Positions 14,915 through 24,284 of a stretch of DNA of 34,798 nucleotides are shown in pieces. Under the pieces are notes generated by a model, which was not told the origin of the DNA, made no database searches, and saw only the letters and a program-made list of their open reading frames with translations. The translations under genes were made by a program, and so were the position numbers. How positions within the stretch are numbered: the stretch's first letter is position 1; each line of letters opens with the position of its first letter. Source of the DNA: JBCDCE01 sp039182515 (lineage in GTDB: Bacteria > Pseudomonadota > Alphaproteobacteria > Rhodobacterales > Rhodobacteraceae); contig JBCDCE010000043.1 of assembly GCA_039182515.1 (NCBI GenBank), positions 1-34,798 of the forward strand, written 5' to 3'.

Positions 14915-15880
14915 ATGTTGAAGCAACTTAAACTGGGCGGGACCGTATTACTCGGCGCGATGACCGCAGCCTCGATGACCGTGGCGCAGGAGTTCATCTC
15001 CATCGGCACCGGCGGTGTGACGGGCGTTTATTACCCAACTGGTGGCGCGATCTGCCGCTTGGTGAACAAATCCCGCAAAGAGCACGGCATTCGCTGCGCC
15101 GTGGAATCCACCGGCGGCTCCGTTTATAACATCAACACGATCAAAGCGGGTGAGCTTGAGTTCGGCGTGGCCCAGTCTGACTGGCAGCACCATGCGTTCA
15201 ACGGCACCTCGAAGTTCTCAGACAACCCGTTTCCGAACATCCGCGCTGTGATGTCTGTGCACCCAGAGCCCTTCACACTGATCGTGCGCGGCGACAGCGG
15301 CATCACAAGCTTTGAGGATCTCGCAGGCAAGCGTGTGAACGTTGGCAACCCAGGCTCCGGTCAGCGCGCCACAATGGAAGTTGTTATGGATGCCTTCGGC
15401 ATTGGCATGAACGACCTGGCGCTCGCCACAGAGTACAAAGGCTCCGAGATGGCCAAGCAGCTTTGCGACGGCAACATCGACGCGATGATCTACACCATCG
15501 GTCACCCAGCCGCAGCGATCAAAGAAGCCACCACAACCTGCGACGCTCAGCTCGTTTCCGTGACCGGTGCGCCAATCGATAAGCTTGTCGCCGACAACCC
15601 CTTCTACCGCGTCGCGACCATCCCCGGCGGCATGTACAAAGGCACAGATAGCGCAACAACAACCTTTGGCGTGGGCGCGACCTTCGTGACCTCTGCTGAT
15701 GTGCCAGAAGACACGGTCTATGTTGTGGCCAAAGCGGTTATGGAAAACATCGACGATTTCCGCGGCCTGCACCCAGCTTTCGCAAACCTCGAGCCATCCC
15801 AGATGGTTGCAGACGGCCTCTCCGCGCCTCTGCATGATGGGGCTGCCAAAGCCTACAAAGAGCTTGGTTTGATCGACTAA
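14915..15880 (+). CDS. TAXI family TRAP transporter solute-binding protein
   Basis: 321 residues. An N-terminal signal peptide ends near VAQ at residue 25, and the mature part starts EFISIGTGGVTGVYYPTGG, the hallmark of TAXI proteins. Further motifs are VESTGGSVYNINTIKAGELE and GVAQSD in the ligand cleft. TAXI proteins deliver solutes, often dicarboxylates or amino acids such as glutamate, to a fused TRAP permease. The ATG follows GGGAG. It is 23 bases after rpiR, so probably co-transcribed, and is followed by a stem-loop (15894-15920) that may raise its message level over the permease. Confidence 0.93.
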   Translation: MLKQLKLGGTVLLGAMTAASMTVAQEFISIGTGGVTGVYYPTGGAICRLVNKSRKEHGIRCAVESTGGSVYNINTIKAGELEFGVAQSDWQHHAFNGTSKFSDNPFPNIRAVMSVHPEPFTLIVRGDSGITSFEDLAGKRVNVGNPGSGQRATMEVVMDAFGIGMNDLALATEYKGSEMAKQLCDGNIDAMIYTIGHPAAAIKEATTTCDAQLVSVTGAPIDKLVADNPFYRVATIPGGMYKGTDSATTTFGVGATFVTSADVPEDTVYVVAKAVMENIDDFRGLHPAFANLEPSQMVADGLSAPLHDGAAKAYKELGLID

Positions 15881-15893
15881 TCGCTGAACACGG

Positions 15894-15920
15894 CGGGTCG
15901 CCAATTGAACTGGCGCCCCG
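15894..15920 (+). terminator. Stem-loop after the TAXI gene
   Basis: CGGG-T-CGCCA (15894-15903) pairs with TGGCG-C-CCCG (15911-15920), nine pairs with one mismatch and a seven-base loop, followed by a short weak T-run (TACTTTTGGG). It may terminate partly or stabilise the message. Confidence 0.55.
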
Positions 15921-15958
15921 TACTTTTGGGACTTCGCGTCTTGACCTGTTTGTTGGGA

Positions 15959-16282
15959 TCAGAGGAAGCGATCTTCCTGAAAGGGGATGAGGTATGACTT
16001 TTTGAAGTGCCTGGACTTTGCGTTTAGAACTTTTGAGCTTTTGTCCCAAATCCGAACAGCTTCAACGGTTTCGTCGTCCTCCGACAGAACCTTGTAAACG
16101 ACACCGACCTGATGGGCGCTCATCCGCAACTCGTTTAGGTCGAATTGAGAAAAGAATAGGCGGCGCTGTTTCTTGTCGGTTGCGTTCTTCCACATGAATA
16201 GAACGGCGATGATCACGGCAAGCAAGCAAAGAAACAAAAAGTAGGCGACAAGTGTTGTCCCAACAAGCTTTTCTGGCTGCAT
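15959..16282 (-). CDS. Hypothetical membrane-anchored protein inside the TRAP cluster
   Basis: 107 residues with one N-terminal membrane helix (about 10-31, GTTLVAYFLFLCLLAVIIAVLF) and a charged cytoplasmic-looking tail (KNATDKKQRRLFFSQFDLNE, then a beta-rich VGVVYKVLSEDDETVEAVRIW). I do not recognise the family. It lies antisense between the TAXI and permease genes, which are normally adjacent, so it is probably a later insertion or a separate unit using the gap. The start ATG is preceded by AGGATC. It has no clear functional link to the transporter. Confidence 0.55.
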   Translation of the reverse strand: MQPEKLVGTTLVAYFLFLCLLAVIIAVLFMWKNATDKKQRRLFFSQFDLNELRMSAHQVGVVYKVLSEDDETVEAVRIWDKSSKVLNAKSRHFKKSYLIPFQEDRFL

Positions 16283-16403
16283 AATTTAGATCCTCGGATG
16301 TGGGGCCTTTGGCACTGCTATCTGTGGCTCAAATAACTCCCAACTGGGTTTGGACGTGAGTTCAAAGCTAGGACAAATTTAGACGAAAAGGTGGGGGCCT
16401 GAA

Positions 16404-19013
16404 ATGACAAACGAAGTTTCCGCAGATGATCTGGTGGCCGAGGCTGATACTGGCGCACGCAATCCTTCTGCTGCTTGGCAAGCCAATCTCATTTTAGGGA
16501 CCTGTATCGTCTGGTCGCTTTTCCAGCTCTACATTGCTTCTAAGGTGCCGGGTGTCCTTGCCCAGGCGACGGGCATGAACATCTTTGCCAATATCGTGGC
16601 TCAGGCCCGATTTGTGCATTTGGCCTTTGCGATCATGCTGGCCACGCTGGCCTTTCCGCTCTTCAAATCTTCTCCCAAAGACCGGATCCCCGTTTATGAC
16701 TGGGCGCTTTTGATCCTGGGTGTGGCGGCCTGTCTGTACCTCGTGGTCTTCCGGTTTCAGATCGCAGATCGCCCTGGTCTCTGGAGCACCAGCGACATCG
16801 TCATGTCCTGCATCGGCATGTTTGTGCTCTTTACGGCCGTTTACCGATCCCTAGGCTTGCCCCTTGTGATCATCGCGGGCGCTTTCGTGGCCTTCGCCTT
16901 CTTCGGCGGCTACTCGGAATGGGCGCGCAACATCACCAATTACGGCGGCGCCTCGCTCTCCAAAGCGCTGGGCCATTACTGGATGCAAACAGAAGGAGTT
17001 TTCGGGGTGGCGCTGGGCGTCTCGACCTCCATGATCTTCCTCTTTGTGCTCTTTGGCGCATTGCTGGACAGAGCAGGGGGCGGCTCTTGGTTCATCAAAG
17101 TGGCTGTGGCTCTGCTGGGCGCCTTGCGGGGTGGGCCAGCTAAGGCCTCTGTTCTGTCGTCCATGCTCACAGGCATGATCTCGGGATCATCCATCTCAAA
17201 CACCGTCACCACTGGCACCTTCACCATCCCGCTGATGAAGCGTATCGGCTTTCCGGCTGAGAAAGCAGGTGCTGTCGAAGTGGCCTCGTCGACCAATGGC
17301 CAACTCACCCCCCCAGTGATGGGGGCGGCCGCCTTCTTGATGGTCGAATATGTGAACATTCCCTACATCGACGTGGTCAAGCACGCCTTTCTCCCTGCTG
17401 TGATCAGTTACATTGCGCTCCTTTACATCGTGCACTTAGAGGCGCTGAAGATGCAGATGCAGGGGCTCAAGAAAGCCGGTCGCCACATTGGCCCTGTGTT
17501 GATCCTGATCCTGTTCTTATCGGGCTTTATCTTCCTTGGCGTGCTGACCTTCGCGATGATCGGCCTGCGCATCTTGCTGGATGGCTTTATGGCCGAAAGC
17601 GTCTATGGCGCGCTGGTTGTTGTGGCGATCCTCTATTTGGTGCTGGTCTATCTAGCGTCTCGCTACCCGGACGTGGCGATGGACGACCCAGATGGTCCAT
17701 TGGAAGCACCACGCCTCACACCCACACTTTTGGGCGGCGCGTATTTCGCTCTGCCGATCTTCATCCTTGTGTGGAACTTGATGGTGCGGACAGAAAGCCT
17801 CGAGCGCTTGTCGCCCTCGCTTTCGGCCTTCTGGGCCACGATCTTTATGATCATCGTGGCGCTGACCCATAGGCCTTTGAAAGCCTTCTTCCGAGGCGAC
17901 AGCTTTAGCCGCGCAACTGTCGAAGGCTGGAGTGACTTCATCCAAGGCTTGATCCTTGGCGCGCGCAATATGATCGGGATCGGCGTGGCAACAGGCGCTG
18001 CGGGCATCATCGTGGGCACGATCAGCCTTACGGGTGCACACCAGGTGATCGGCCAAGTGGTCGAGGTCATCGCAGGCGGCAACATTTGGATCTTGTTGAT
18101 CTTGGTGGCTGTTATGTCTCTGATCCTCGGGATGGGGCTTCCCACCACGGCCAATTACATTGTTGTCTCCTCGCTCATGGCCCCTGTGATCCTCGCAGTG
18201 GGCGCGCAAGCGGGCTACATCTTCCCGCTCATCGCCGTGCACCTTTTCGTGTTTTACTTTGGGATCTTGGCGGATGATACGCCGCCCGTGGGGCTCGCCG
18301 CTTATGCGGCAGCGGCCATCTCACGCGGCGATCCGATCAAGACGGGCGTGCAGGGCTTTGCCTATGACATCCGTACTGCACTTTTGCCCTTCCTCTTTAT
18401 CTTCAACACGGACCTGTTGTTGATCGATGTGGGGCTGGCCAAAGCGGTGCTTGTCTTCTTCATATCGCTCATTGCGATGCTCTTGTTCGCAGCCGCGACC
18501 CAAGGCTATTTCATCGCCAAGAGCCGGATGTGGGAAACAGGCGTGCTCCTTTTCATCGCCTTTATGCTCTTCCGACCGGACTTCTTCCTCGATCAAGTGA
18601 GCGAAAAATACGCCTCTGCCGAAGGGCCCGCTGCTTTGCAATTGCTTGAGAACGTGCCGGATGGGCAAGATGTGCGCTTCACGGTCGAAGGGCCTGATTT
18701 TGACACCGCCCAAGTGCGGCCTGTCACGATTGTCCTGCCAAGTGCCGGGGCCTCTACGCTCGATCAGCAGGGGCTCTTGGTTTTGGAAGAAGACGGGCTT
18801 TTGAAGCTTGATGAACCCTTTGGCGGCGGCGATGTGCTCCAGCCCATCAGCGGCCAAGAGTTCGACTACTACCTCGACGATCCCGTGGTGATCGCCAAGG
18901 TCGAGATCGAAAACGAGCGTGCGCCCAAAGAGCTCTTCTTCATTCCGGCTCTCATCTTGCTGGCAGGGATCGTTCTGATCCAGCGTCGCCGTGCAACGCA
19001 ACCCGCTTTTTAA
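16404..19013 (+). CDS. TRAP transporter permease, fused DctQ-DctM (4TM/12TM), with C-terminal DUF3394-like domain
   Basis: 869 residues. Fused small and large TRAP permease as found with TAXI proteins. Large-subunit motifs include GSSISNTVTTGTFTIPLMK, NGQLTPPVMGAAAFLM near residue 299, LGMGLPTTANYIVVSS near 575 and ADDTPPVGLAAYAAAAISRG near 622, all typical of DctM-type transport repeats. A soluble segment (about 730-840) before a last hydrophobic helix matches the DUF3394 tail often seen on such fusions. Secondary transport driven by an ion gradient, inner membrane. It is separated from its binding protein by an antisense gene and followed 11 bases on by a UspA gene. Confidence 0.94.
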   Translation: MTNEVSADDLVAEADTGARNPSAAWQANLILGTCIVWSLFQLYIASKVPGVLAQATGMNIFANIVAQARFVHLAFAIMLATLAFPLFKSSPKDRIPVYDWALLILGVAACLYLVVFRFQIADRPGLWSTSDIVMSCIGMFVLFTAVYRSLGLPLVIIAGAFVAFAFFGGYSEWARNITNYGGASLSKALGHYWMQTEGVFGVALGVSTSMIFLFVLFGALLDRAGGGSWFIKVAVALLGALRGGPAKASVLSSMLTGMISGSSISNTVTTGTFTIPLMKRIGFPAEKAGAVEVASSTNGQLTPPVMGAAAFLMVEYVNIPYIDVVKHAFLPAVISYIALLYIVHLEALKMQMQGLKKAGRHIGPVLILILFLSGFIFLGVLTFAMIGLRILLDGFMAESVYGALVVVAILYLVLVYLASRYPDVAMDDPDGPLEAPRLTPTLLGGAYFALPIFILVWNLMVRTESLERLSPSLSAFWATIFMIIVALTHRPLKAFFRGDSFSRATVEGWSDFIQGLILGARNMIGIGVATGAAGIIVGTISLTGAHQVIGQVVEVIAGGNIWILLILVAVMSLILGMGLPTTANYIVVSSLMAPVILAVGAQAGYIFPLIAVHLFVFYFGILADDTPPVGLAAYAAAAISRGDPIKTGVQGFAYDIRTALLPFLFIFNTDLLLIDVGLAKAVLVFFISLIAMLLFAAATQGYFIAKSRMWETGVLLFIAFMLFRPDFFLDQVSEKYASAEGPAALQLLENVPDGQDVRFTVEGPDFDTAQVRPVTIVLPSAGASTLDQQGLLVLEEDGLLKLDEPFGGGDVLQPISGQEFDYYLDDPVVIAKVEIENERAPKELFFIPALILLAGIVLIQRRRATQPAF

Positions 19014-19024
19014 AGGTTAAGCCG

Positions 19025-19450
19025 ATGTTCAAAACACTTCTCTTGGCCGTGGACATTAACGATCCTGACGGCTCGGATCGCAGCGCAAAAGCTGCGATTT
19101 CCATGGCCCAGCACGAAAGCGCGACCCTGCACATCCTAAACGTCGTTCCAGATCAAGGCATGGCCATTGTTAGTGCGTCTTTAGCGCCTGATCACAGCCA
19201 AAAGATCCATGAGGCGGCCGAAACGGCCCTGGCCGCATGGGCCGCAGCCAATCTGCCGGAGGCGCTCAACACCGAGCTGCACGTGGTGTCAGGAACGGTT
19301 TATGATCAAATCATCAAGACGGCAGACGCGCTGAAGGCAGATTGCATTTTTGTGGGAGCCCATGGCCCCACGTTGAAAAACTACCTCATCGGCCCCAACG
19401 CCGCCCGCGTGGCGCGCCATGCGGAGCAGTCGGTCTTTGTTGTGCGTTAA
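19025..19450 (+). CDS. Universal stress protein (UspA family), TRAP-associated
   Basis: 141 residues, one USP domain. The start MFKTLLLAVDINDPDGSD gives the first strand and Asp of the nucleotide site, and the end VGAHGPTLKNYLIGPNAARV, then ARHAEQSVFVVR, is the ATP-binding loop, close to the G-x2-G-x9-G(S/T) form. It lies 11 bases after the TRAP permease, the position of TeaD in the ectoine TRAP operon, where a USP modulates transporter activity by ATP binding. By analogy it may tune this transporter; that is inferred. Confidence 0.9.
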   Translation: MFKTLLLAVDINDPDGSDRSAKAAISMAQHESATLHILNVVPDQGMAIVSASLAPDHSQKIHEAAETALAAWAAANLPEALNTELHVVSGTVYDQIIKTADALKADCIFVGAHGPTLKNYLIGPNAARVARHAEQSVFVVR

Positions 19451-19472
19451 GTTTTGATGGCCAAGCTGAGAT

Positions 19473-21470
19473 TTAGTCGCGCTTAGACGGCTTTCGGAAG
19501 GGCCTTGCCTCGCCGCCCTTGCTTTTCCGGCTCACCGAATGCGGGGGCTTGGCGCTCTTAGATCCTCCCTTGCCACTTGCCTTGTGGCGCGGCTTGCGGC
19601 CTCCCAAGGGCTTTGACGGATCGGATGCGTTTTTGTCTTTGGGTTTGCCTTTGCCCTTTCCGTCATGCTTGGCGGATCCCTTTTCAAAGGGTTTGCCTTT
19701 CTTGGGTTTGCGCACTTTGGGCGGCGCGCTGTCGGGATCAGGAGCCGCTGACCTCCGTTCCGCTTTTTTGGGTTTATCCGCGCGCGGCTTTCGGGGCTTG
19801 TCGCCCTTTGGCTCATCATAAGGAGCCGCGGGTGGCCCCTTAGGGGAGGCTTCAAAATCTGGCAGGCCTGGCAGCTCGGTCAGCTTTGCGCCTTGTTCCA
19901 AGAGCAGCTCATTTCCGAGCTCTTGTTTCATCGCAGGAACGGCATCCACAGCGATCTCAACGAAGGTCTCTTTGTAGGCCACACGAATAGCGCCAATGGC
20001 GGATTTGGGCAGGCCTGCATTGCGGCAAAGCATCGGCAAGATCCAACGCGGCTCTGCGCGTTTGTTGCGCCCAATCGAGAGCGAAAACCAGGTGCTGGGC
20101 CCAAAATTCGCGCGGGCGTCCGCTTTGGCCTTACCCTGTTTCGCGCCAGGCTCCGGAGGCGTGCCGAGGATCTCAGGCGCGGCATGGCGCTCTCGGTAAA
20201 GCCGCATATAGGCGGTGGCGATCTGCTCGGGCGTGCTGTCAGCCAAAAGCCGTTCAGAGAAGGCCAATTCCTCAGGGTTCGGGGCCCCATCAAGGCCAAG
20301 ATTGGCAATGATGCGCGTTTCTTCTTGCGCGAGCACCTCTTCAGCAGAAGGCGGCGCACCCCAGTCTGCCTCTAGCTTAGCCGTTTTGAGCAAGCGTTGC
20401 GCTTTTGAGCGGTGCCGACCCGGCACAATCAAAATGGACGTGCCTTTGCGGCCCGCGCGCCCCGTGCGGCCAGAGCGGTGCAGCAAAGTCTCTGAATTCG
20501 ACGGCAAATCCGCGTGAATAACCAGCTCAAGGCCGGGGAGATCAATGCCGCGAGCGGCCACGTCGGTGGCCACACAAACCTGGGCCCGCCCATCCCGCAA
20601 AGCCTGCATCGCATTGGTGCGTTCCGCCTGGCTGAGTTCGCCGGACAAAGACACAACCGCAAATCCACGGTTGGAGAACTTCGTCGTGAGCCGAGCGACC
20701 ATCGAGCGTGTGTTGGCAAAGACAATTGTCGTTTTCGCATCGTGAAAACGCAGCAAATTAACGATGGCTTTTTCGATATCGGAGGGCACCACATTGAGCG
20801 CGCGATACGCTATATCTGCGTGCTGAGCGGCTGGGCTGCCAATTTTAAGTTGTTCCGCATCTTTGCTTTGGTACTTCTGCGCCAGCTTAGCGATGCTGGG
20901 CGGCACAGTGGCAGAAAACATCAAGGTGCGGCGAGTTTCAGGCGTTTGATCCAAGATGTACTCGAGGTCCTCGGCAAACCCCATATCGAGCATCTCATCC
21001 GCTTCATCGAGCACAACTGTGCGCAGGTCTGCCAAGTCGACGACGCCGCGCGATATGTGATCGCGCAGACGCCCAGGCGTTGCGACAACGACATGCGCGC
21101 CGCGCTCCAAGGCCCGGCGCTCGGTGCGCACATCCATGCCACCCACGGCGGACGCGGTGACGATGCCAGCCTGGGCAAACAGCCAATCAAACTCGCGCCG
21201 TACCTGCAGTGCAAGCTCGCGAGTGGGGGCGATGACGACAGCCAAAGGCAAAGCCGGTTTTTCAAAATTACCGCTTTTGTCCAAAAGCTCAGGCGCCATG
21301 GCCAAACCAAAGCCCACGGTTTTGCCAGAACCCGTTTGCGCGGAAACAAGCAGATCCTTCCCGGCCAGCTCTGGAGCGGACACGGCCTCTTGCACAGGGG
21401 TCAAGCTGTCATAGCCTTTTTCGGCAAGCGCTGCGGACAGGGTCTGGGGAAGGTCGGAAGCGTCTTGCAT
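19473..21470 (-). CDS. DEAD-box RNA helicase with DbpA-type RNA-binding domain and basic tail
   Basis: 665 residues. Helicase motifs are in order: AQTGSGKT (44-51), APTRELALQ, TPGRL, DEAD, SAT, VFANTRS, RGID and HRSGRTGRAG. A DbpA-like RNA-binding domain follows (FSLSIGRNKRAEPRWILPML, KSAIGAIRV, FVEIAV). The last ~120 residues are a low-complexity Lys/Pro/Gly-rich tail (KPRKPRADKPKKAERR and similar). Likely roles are ribosome assembly or cold-stress mRNA unwinding, as for CsdA/DeaD-type proteins. It converges on the UspA gene 22 bases away. The tail length is variable among relatives, so the whole frame is accepted. Confidence 0.93.
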   Translation of the reverse strand: MQDASDLPQTLSAALAEKGYDSLTPVQEAVSAPELAGKDLLVSAQTGSGKTVGFGLAMAPELLDKSGNFEKPALPLAVVIAPTRELALQVRREFDWLFAQAGIVTASAVGGMDVRTERRALERGAHVVVATPGRLRDHISRGVVDLADLRTVVLDEADEMLDMGFAEDLEYILDQTPETRRTLMFSATVPPSIAKLAQKYQSKDAEQLKIGSPAAQHADIAYRALNVVPSDIEKAIVNLLRFHDAKTTIVFANTRSMVARLTTKFSNRGFAVVSLSGELSQAERTNAMQALRDGRAQVCVATDVAARGIDLPGLELVIHADLPSNSETLLHRSGRTGRAGRKGTSILIVPGRHRSKAQRLLKTAKLEADWGAPPSAEEVLAQEETRIIANLGLDGAPNPEELAFSERLLADSTPEQIATAYMRLYRERHAAPEILGTPPEPGAKQGKAKADARANFGPSTWFSLSIGRNKRAEPRWILPMLCRNAGLPKSAIGAIRVAYKETFVEIAVDAVPAMKQELGNELLLEQGAKLTELPGLPDFEASPKGPPAAPYDEPKGDKPRKPRADKPKKAERRSAAPDPDSAPPKVRKPKKGKPFEKGSAKHDGKGKGKPKDKNASDPSKPLGGRKPRHKASGKGGSKSAKPPHSVSRKSKGGEARPFRKPSKRD

Positions 21471-21666
21471 AGGGCACCAAAGCTCGGGAAGGCCTGCGAG
21501 GTAGTCTTATTCGAGCGCGAAGTATAGAGCGCGTGACAGAAATCCGTTCGTTCTGGGGAGCGGTGACGCAATCAGGTGCTCAAGCTCAGGCTGTCGAAGA
21601 CCTGGCCAATTTTTGTTGAGAACATGGGCGCCATCCAGGGCGCGCTTCAAAGCTTCGCAGAACGCT

Positions 21667-22251
21667 CTAAGCAGATTTTTGCGCCACGAGCGCTTCGATC
21701 TTGTCCGCGTGCAGGATGTATGAGTTGGCCAGCGCATCCGGGCTTGGCGACTGAATCGTATGCTTGGCGGGATCCTCGTTATAGTCGAAATTCACACCTG
21801 TGCCCTCAACAATCCGGTTCATCATGTTGAACACAGAGCAAACCTCAATCGCCTCAAAGAGCGCTGTCTCAGACCATCCAGCGTCAAAAACAGCCTGGCT
21901 GTCTGTGGGCACCATGCGCGATGGCAAGGTGTTCAATTTCTGGATGTACTTGAAAATGGGCTTCATAGACTCGTCAATGGACGCGGTGTCTACGTCCTCC
22001 AGAAGGCTCGACAAAGTGGCCTCTTCAATACCAAAGGCTTTGGCGTAAATCTTGTGAGACCCAAGACAAAACGTACAGGCATTTAAGCCTGACACATAAG
22101 CCGCGATCAACTCGCGTTGACCAATCGATAACTCTCCCTCAGATCGCAATACAGCATTGATAAACGTCATGAGTGGGCGATTGTTTTTTGGAAATCTCAC
22201 AAAGAGATCGAGCAATCGGCTATTGTTTGGCAGCGATGGAAATAGGGACAT
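21667..22251 (-). CDS. AhpD-like / carboxymuconolactone decarboxylase family protein (peroxidase-related)
   Basis: 194 residues from ATG 22251 (MSLFPSLPNNSRLLD). The all-helical AhpD-like core holds Glu47, the redox pair Cys59-x-x-Cys62 (CTFC) and His66, the proton-relay arrangement of alkylhydroperoxidase AhpD. The full domain is about 180 residues, so the length fits the peroxidase-related subfamily. A 37-residue N-terminal extension to 22362 looks unlike family starts and is rejected. It probably reduces peroxides with a thiol partner, but no partner gene is adjacent. About 196 bases without a supported gene separate it from the helicase. Confidence 0.85.
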   Translation of the reverse strand: MSLFPSLPNNSRLLDLFVRFPKNNRPLMTFINAVLRSEGELSIGQRELIAAYVSGLNACTFCLGSHKIYAKAFGIEEATLSSLLEDVDTASIDESMKPIFKYIQKLNTLPSRMVPTDSQAVFDAGWSETALFEAIEVCSVFNMMNRIVEGTGVNFDYNEDPAKHTIQSPSPDALANSYILHADKIEALVAQKSA

Positions 22252-22511
22252 TTGGAGTCTTTCTAAACGACTTTGCAAAAGGCGGTTGTGCGAATTTAGC
22301 GAGTTTGAATGAAGGGCAGAGTAGCGCACCCTTACGCAAAAGTCGACGGACCCAAGCTCCAACGCGGGTCCAAGCGCGGTTTGGATATTGGGTGAGATGG
22401 AGTGACCAAAAAGCTATGCTCAAAATGCGCTTGGATCTTAAGAGCAATGCTTCGCACAGCCCTATCTTCGCCCCTTCTAATGTCGTCTTTACGGGACAAA
22501 GCCGCCGTCCG

Positions 22512-23006
22512 TTAGTCAGCAGGCATTCGATCAGCGAGGCGAAGATTTTTGAGGCTTCCCATGACGTCGAGCTCAACGATCTCGCCTTTCACCTCAAAAC
22601 TCCAAGGAGGTTCAACAAAAGTGGACCACAGTTTCTTACCATATTGATCCCAAACTGCGAATTCACATTCGGCGGACAATAAGACGTATTCAGCGGCTTG
22701 GCTCCAGCCCCAAAATCCGAGATAGGCTTCCTCTTCCCAGAGCCTTGCCTGCTTCTTGAGATCGTAACAAAGCAAACGTGTACCTGCCCCCACAAAAACG
22801 AGCGAAGTATCTGGAACCAAGAGAATTCCCGGACTGATTGATGTATAGGCGTAGTCGTATCTTTGAACCGAAACAAGCGACGGCCATTCTTGATTGGCGT
22901 CTCCTTTCGAGATGCCCAGAAAGTAGAAGTGGCCTTCAGAATTAAGGTGGTCGATTTCATCTATAAAATCAGCATTTTCAACATACAATGAATAGAGGGA
23001 AGGCAA
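22512..23006 (-). CDS. Hypothetical protein, beta-rich
   Basis: 164 residues from a TTG at 23006, which has GAGG eight bases upstream. The sequence is rich in Trp, Tyr and short strands (GILLVPDTSLVFVGAGTRLL, LGFWGWSQAAEYVLLSAECE, FAVWDQYGKKLWSTF), a pattern like WD/PQQ-type blades. I know no family. One base looks out of place upstream: without one A of the AAA run (plus strand TTT 23029-23031) an ATG at 23034 would read in frame as MKFWIEDGTLPSLY. The gene may therefore carry a 5' frameshift. It is divergent from dusA. Confidence 0.5.
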   Translation of the reverse strand: MPSLYSLYVENADFIDEIDHLNSEGHFYFLGISKGDANQEWPSLVSVQRYDYAYTSISPGILLVPDTSLVFVGAGTRLLCYDLKKQARLWEEEAYLGFWGWSQAAEYVLLSAECEFAVWDQYGKKLWSTFVEPPWSFEVKGEIVELDVMGSLKNLRLADRMPAD

Positions 23007-23194
23007 GGTTCCATCCTCAATCCAGAACTTTCATTCTCTTTGCGTGAACGAAATCAACTTGCACTTTTCTGAAACATAGCGCGGTCACTGCCACGAAATA
23101 CCACCGCGTAGCAAAGGTCAATGTGGGCTCAGAGCGGCCATCTAGCTTGGTGCAGTGGTATCGACGCAGTCAAATCATCCTGCTAGGACGCGCC

Positions 23195-24190
23195 ATGGCC
23201 GATCACCTTGACCCCCATGCACGCCTTAGCGTTGCTCCCATGATGGATTGGACTGACAGGCATTGTCGGGTCTTTCATCGTGTGTTGAGCCGGGAGGCCT
23301 TGCTCTACACTGAAATGGTGACCTCTGCTGCGCTGATCCGGGGTGGGGCGTTGCGTCTCTTAGAGCATGATCCATTTGAGCACCCGGTTGCGCTGCAACT
23401 GGGAGGCAGTGATCCGGCTGAGCTCGCCAAAGCAGCAAAGCTGGGCGAAGAGGCGGGGTACCAGGAGATCAATCTCAACTGTGGATGCCCCTCTGATCGG
23501 GTGCAATCGGGCTCGTTTGGCGCAGTGCTCATGGAAAAGCCCGAGCTGGTGGCCGACTGTGTAGCGGCCATGGCGGAGGCTGTGGGCGAAGTGCCTGTCA
23601 CCGTGAAATGCCGCATTGGGGTCGATGATCAGGATCCTCACAAAGTGCTGCCGGACTTTCTGGCTAAGATCCACGGCGCGGGCGTGCGGCGGATCACGGT
23701 CCACGCCCGCAAAGCTTGGTTGCAAGGGCTCAGCCCCAAGGACAATCGCGAGATCCCGCCTTTGGATTATGATCTTGCCTTTGCCATGAAGGCTGAATTT
23801 CCCGATATGCATGTGTCATTGAACGGTGGGATTACGGATCTGACCCAAGCCAAAGCCCATTTGGCCCGTGGCTTTGACGGTGTCATGATCGGACGCGCGG
23901 CCTATCATGATCCAGGCGCTGTTCTCTTAGGCGCAGATGAGGCCATCTTTGGCCAAGCCAGAGCACAAACGCGCATAGGCGCGGCCCGGGAAATGCTGCC
24001 CTATATCGACGCGCATCTCAGCCGAGGCGGGCGGCTCAATCAAGTCACGCGCCATATGTTGGGCCTGTTTCAAGGCCTGCCAGGCGCGCGAGCCTGGCGG
24101 CGCTATCTGTCGGAAAATGCGCACCGTGAAGGCGCTGGGCCTGAGGTTGTGGAAACGGCCCTTGGGTTCGTCTCGAAAGAAGCTGCATAA
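23195..24190 (+). CDS. dusA: tRNA-dihydrouridine(20/20a) synthase DusA
   Basis: 331 residues from ATG 23195 (AGGA upstream); a 24-residue longer frame lacks similarity and is rejected. FMN-dependent enzyme that reduces U20/U20a in the tRNA D-loop. SVAPMMDWTDRHCR at the N-terminus is the DusA-type FMN motif. The catalytic Cys98 is in NCGCPSDRVQSG, and VKCRIGVDD and HARKAWLQGLSPKDNR are DusA-specific. The NGGI and GVMIGRAAY phosphate-binding loops are present. A monocistronic housekeeping gene. Confidence 0.95.
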   Translation: MADHLDPHARLSVAPMMDWTDRHCRVFHRVLSREALLYTEMVTSAALIRGGALRLLEHDPFEHPVALQLGGSDPAELAKAAKLGEEAGYQEINLNCGCPSDRVQSGSFGAVLMEKPELVADCVAAMAEAVGEVPVTVKCRIGVDDQDPHKVLPDFLAKIHGAGVRRITVHARKAWLQGLSPKDNREIPPLDYDLAFAMKAEFPDMHVSLNGGITDLTQAKAHLARGFDGVMIGRAAYHDPGAVLLGADEAIFGQARAQTRIGAAREMLPYIDAHLSRGGRLNQVTRHMLGLFQGLPGARAWRRYLSENAHREGAGPEVVETALGFVSKEAA

Positions 24191-24284
24191 CCTCACCCGA
24201 CGCATAAAGCGCAAGGATTGCCCCTCAGCAGCAATCTCGGTAGGGCACTGCCAAGATTGACTGCGTTCATTTGCGGAGCCCTCC

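Noticed and set aside
21507..21737. 76-codon minus-strand frame between the helicase and AhpD-like genes
   Set aside because: Its start lies inside the AhpD-like gene in another frame, it has no ribosome site, and the residues match no family I know.
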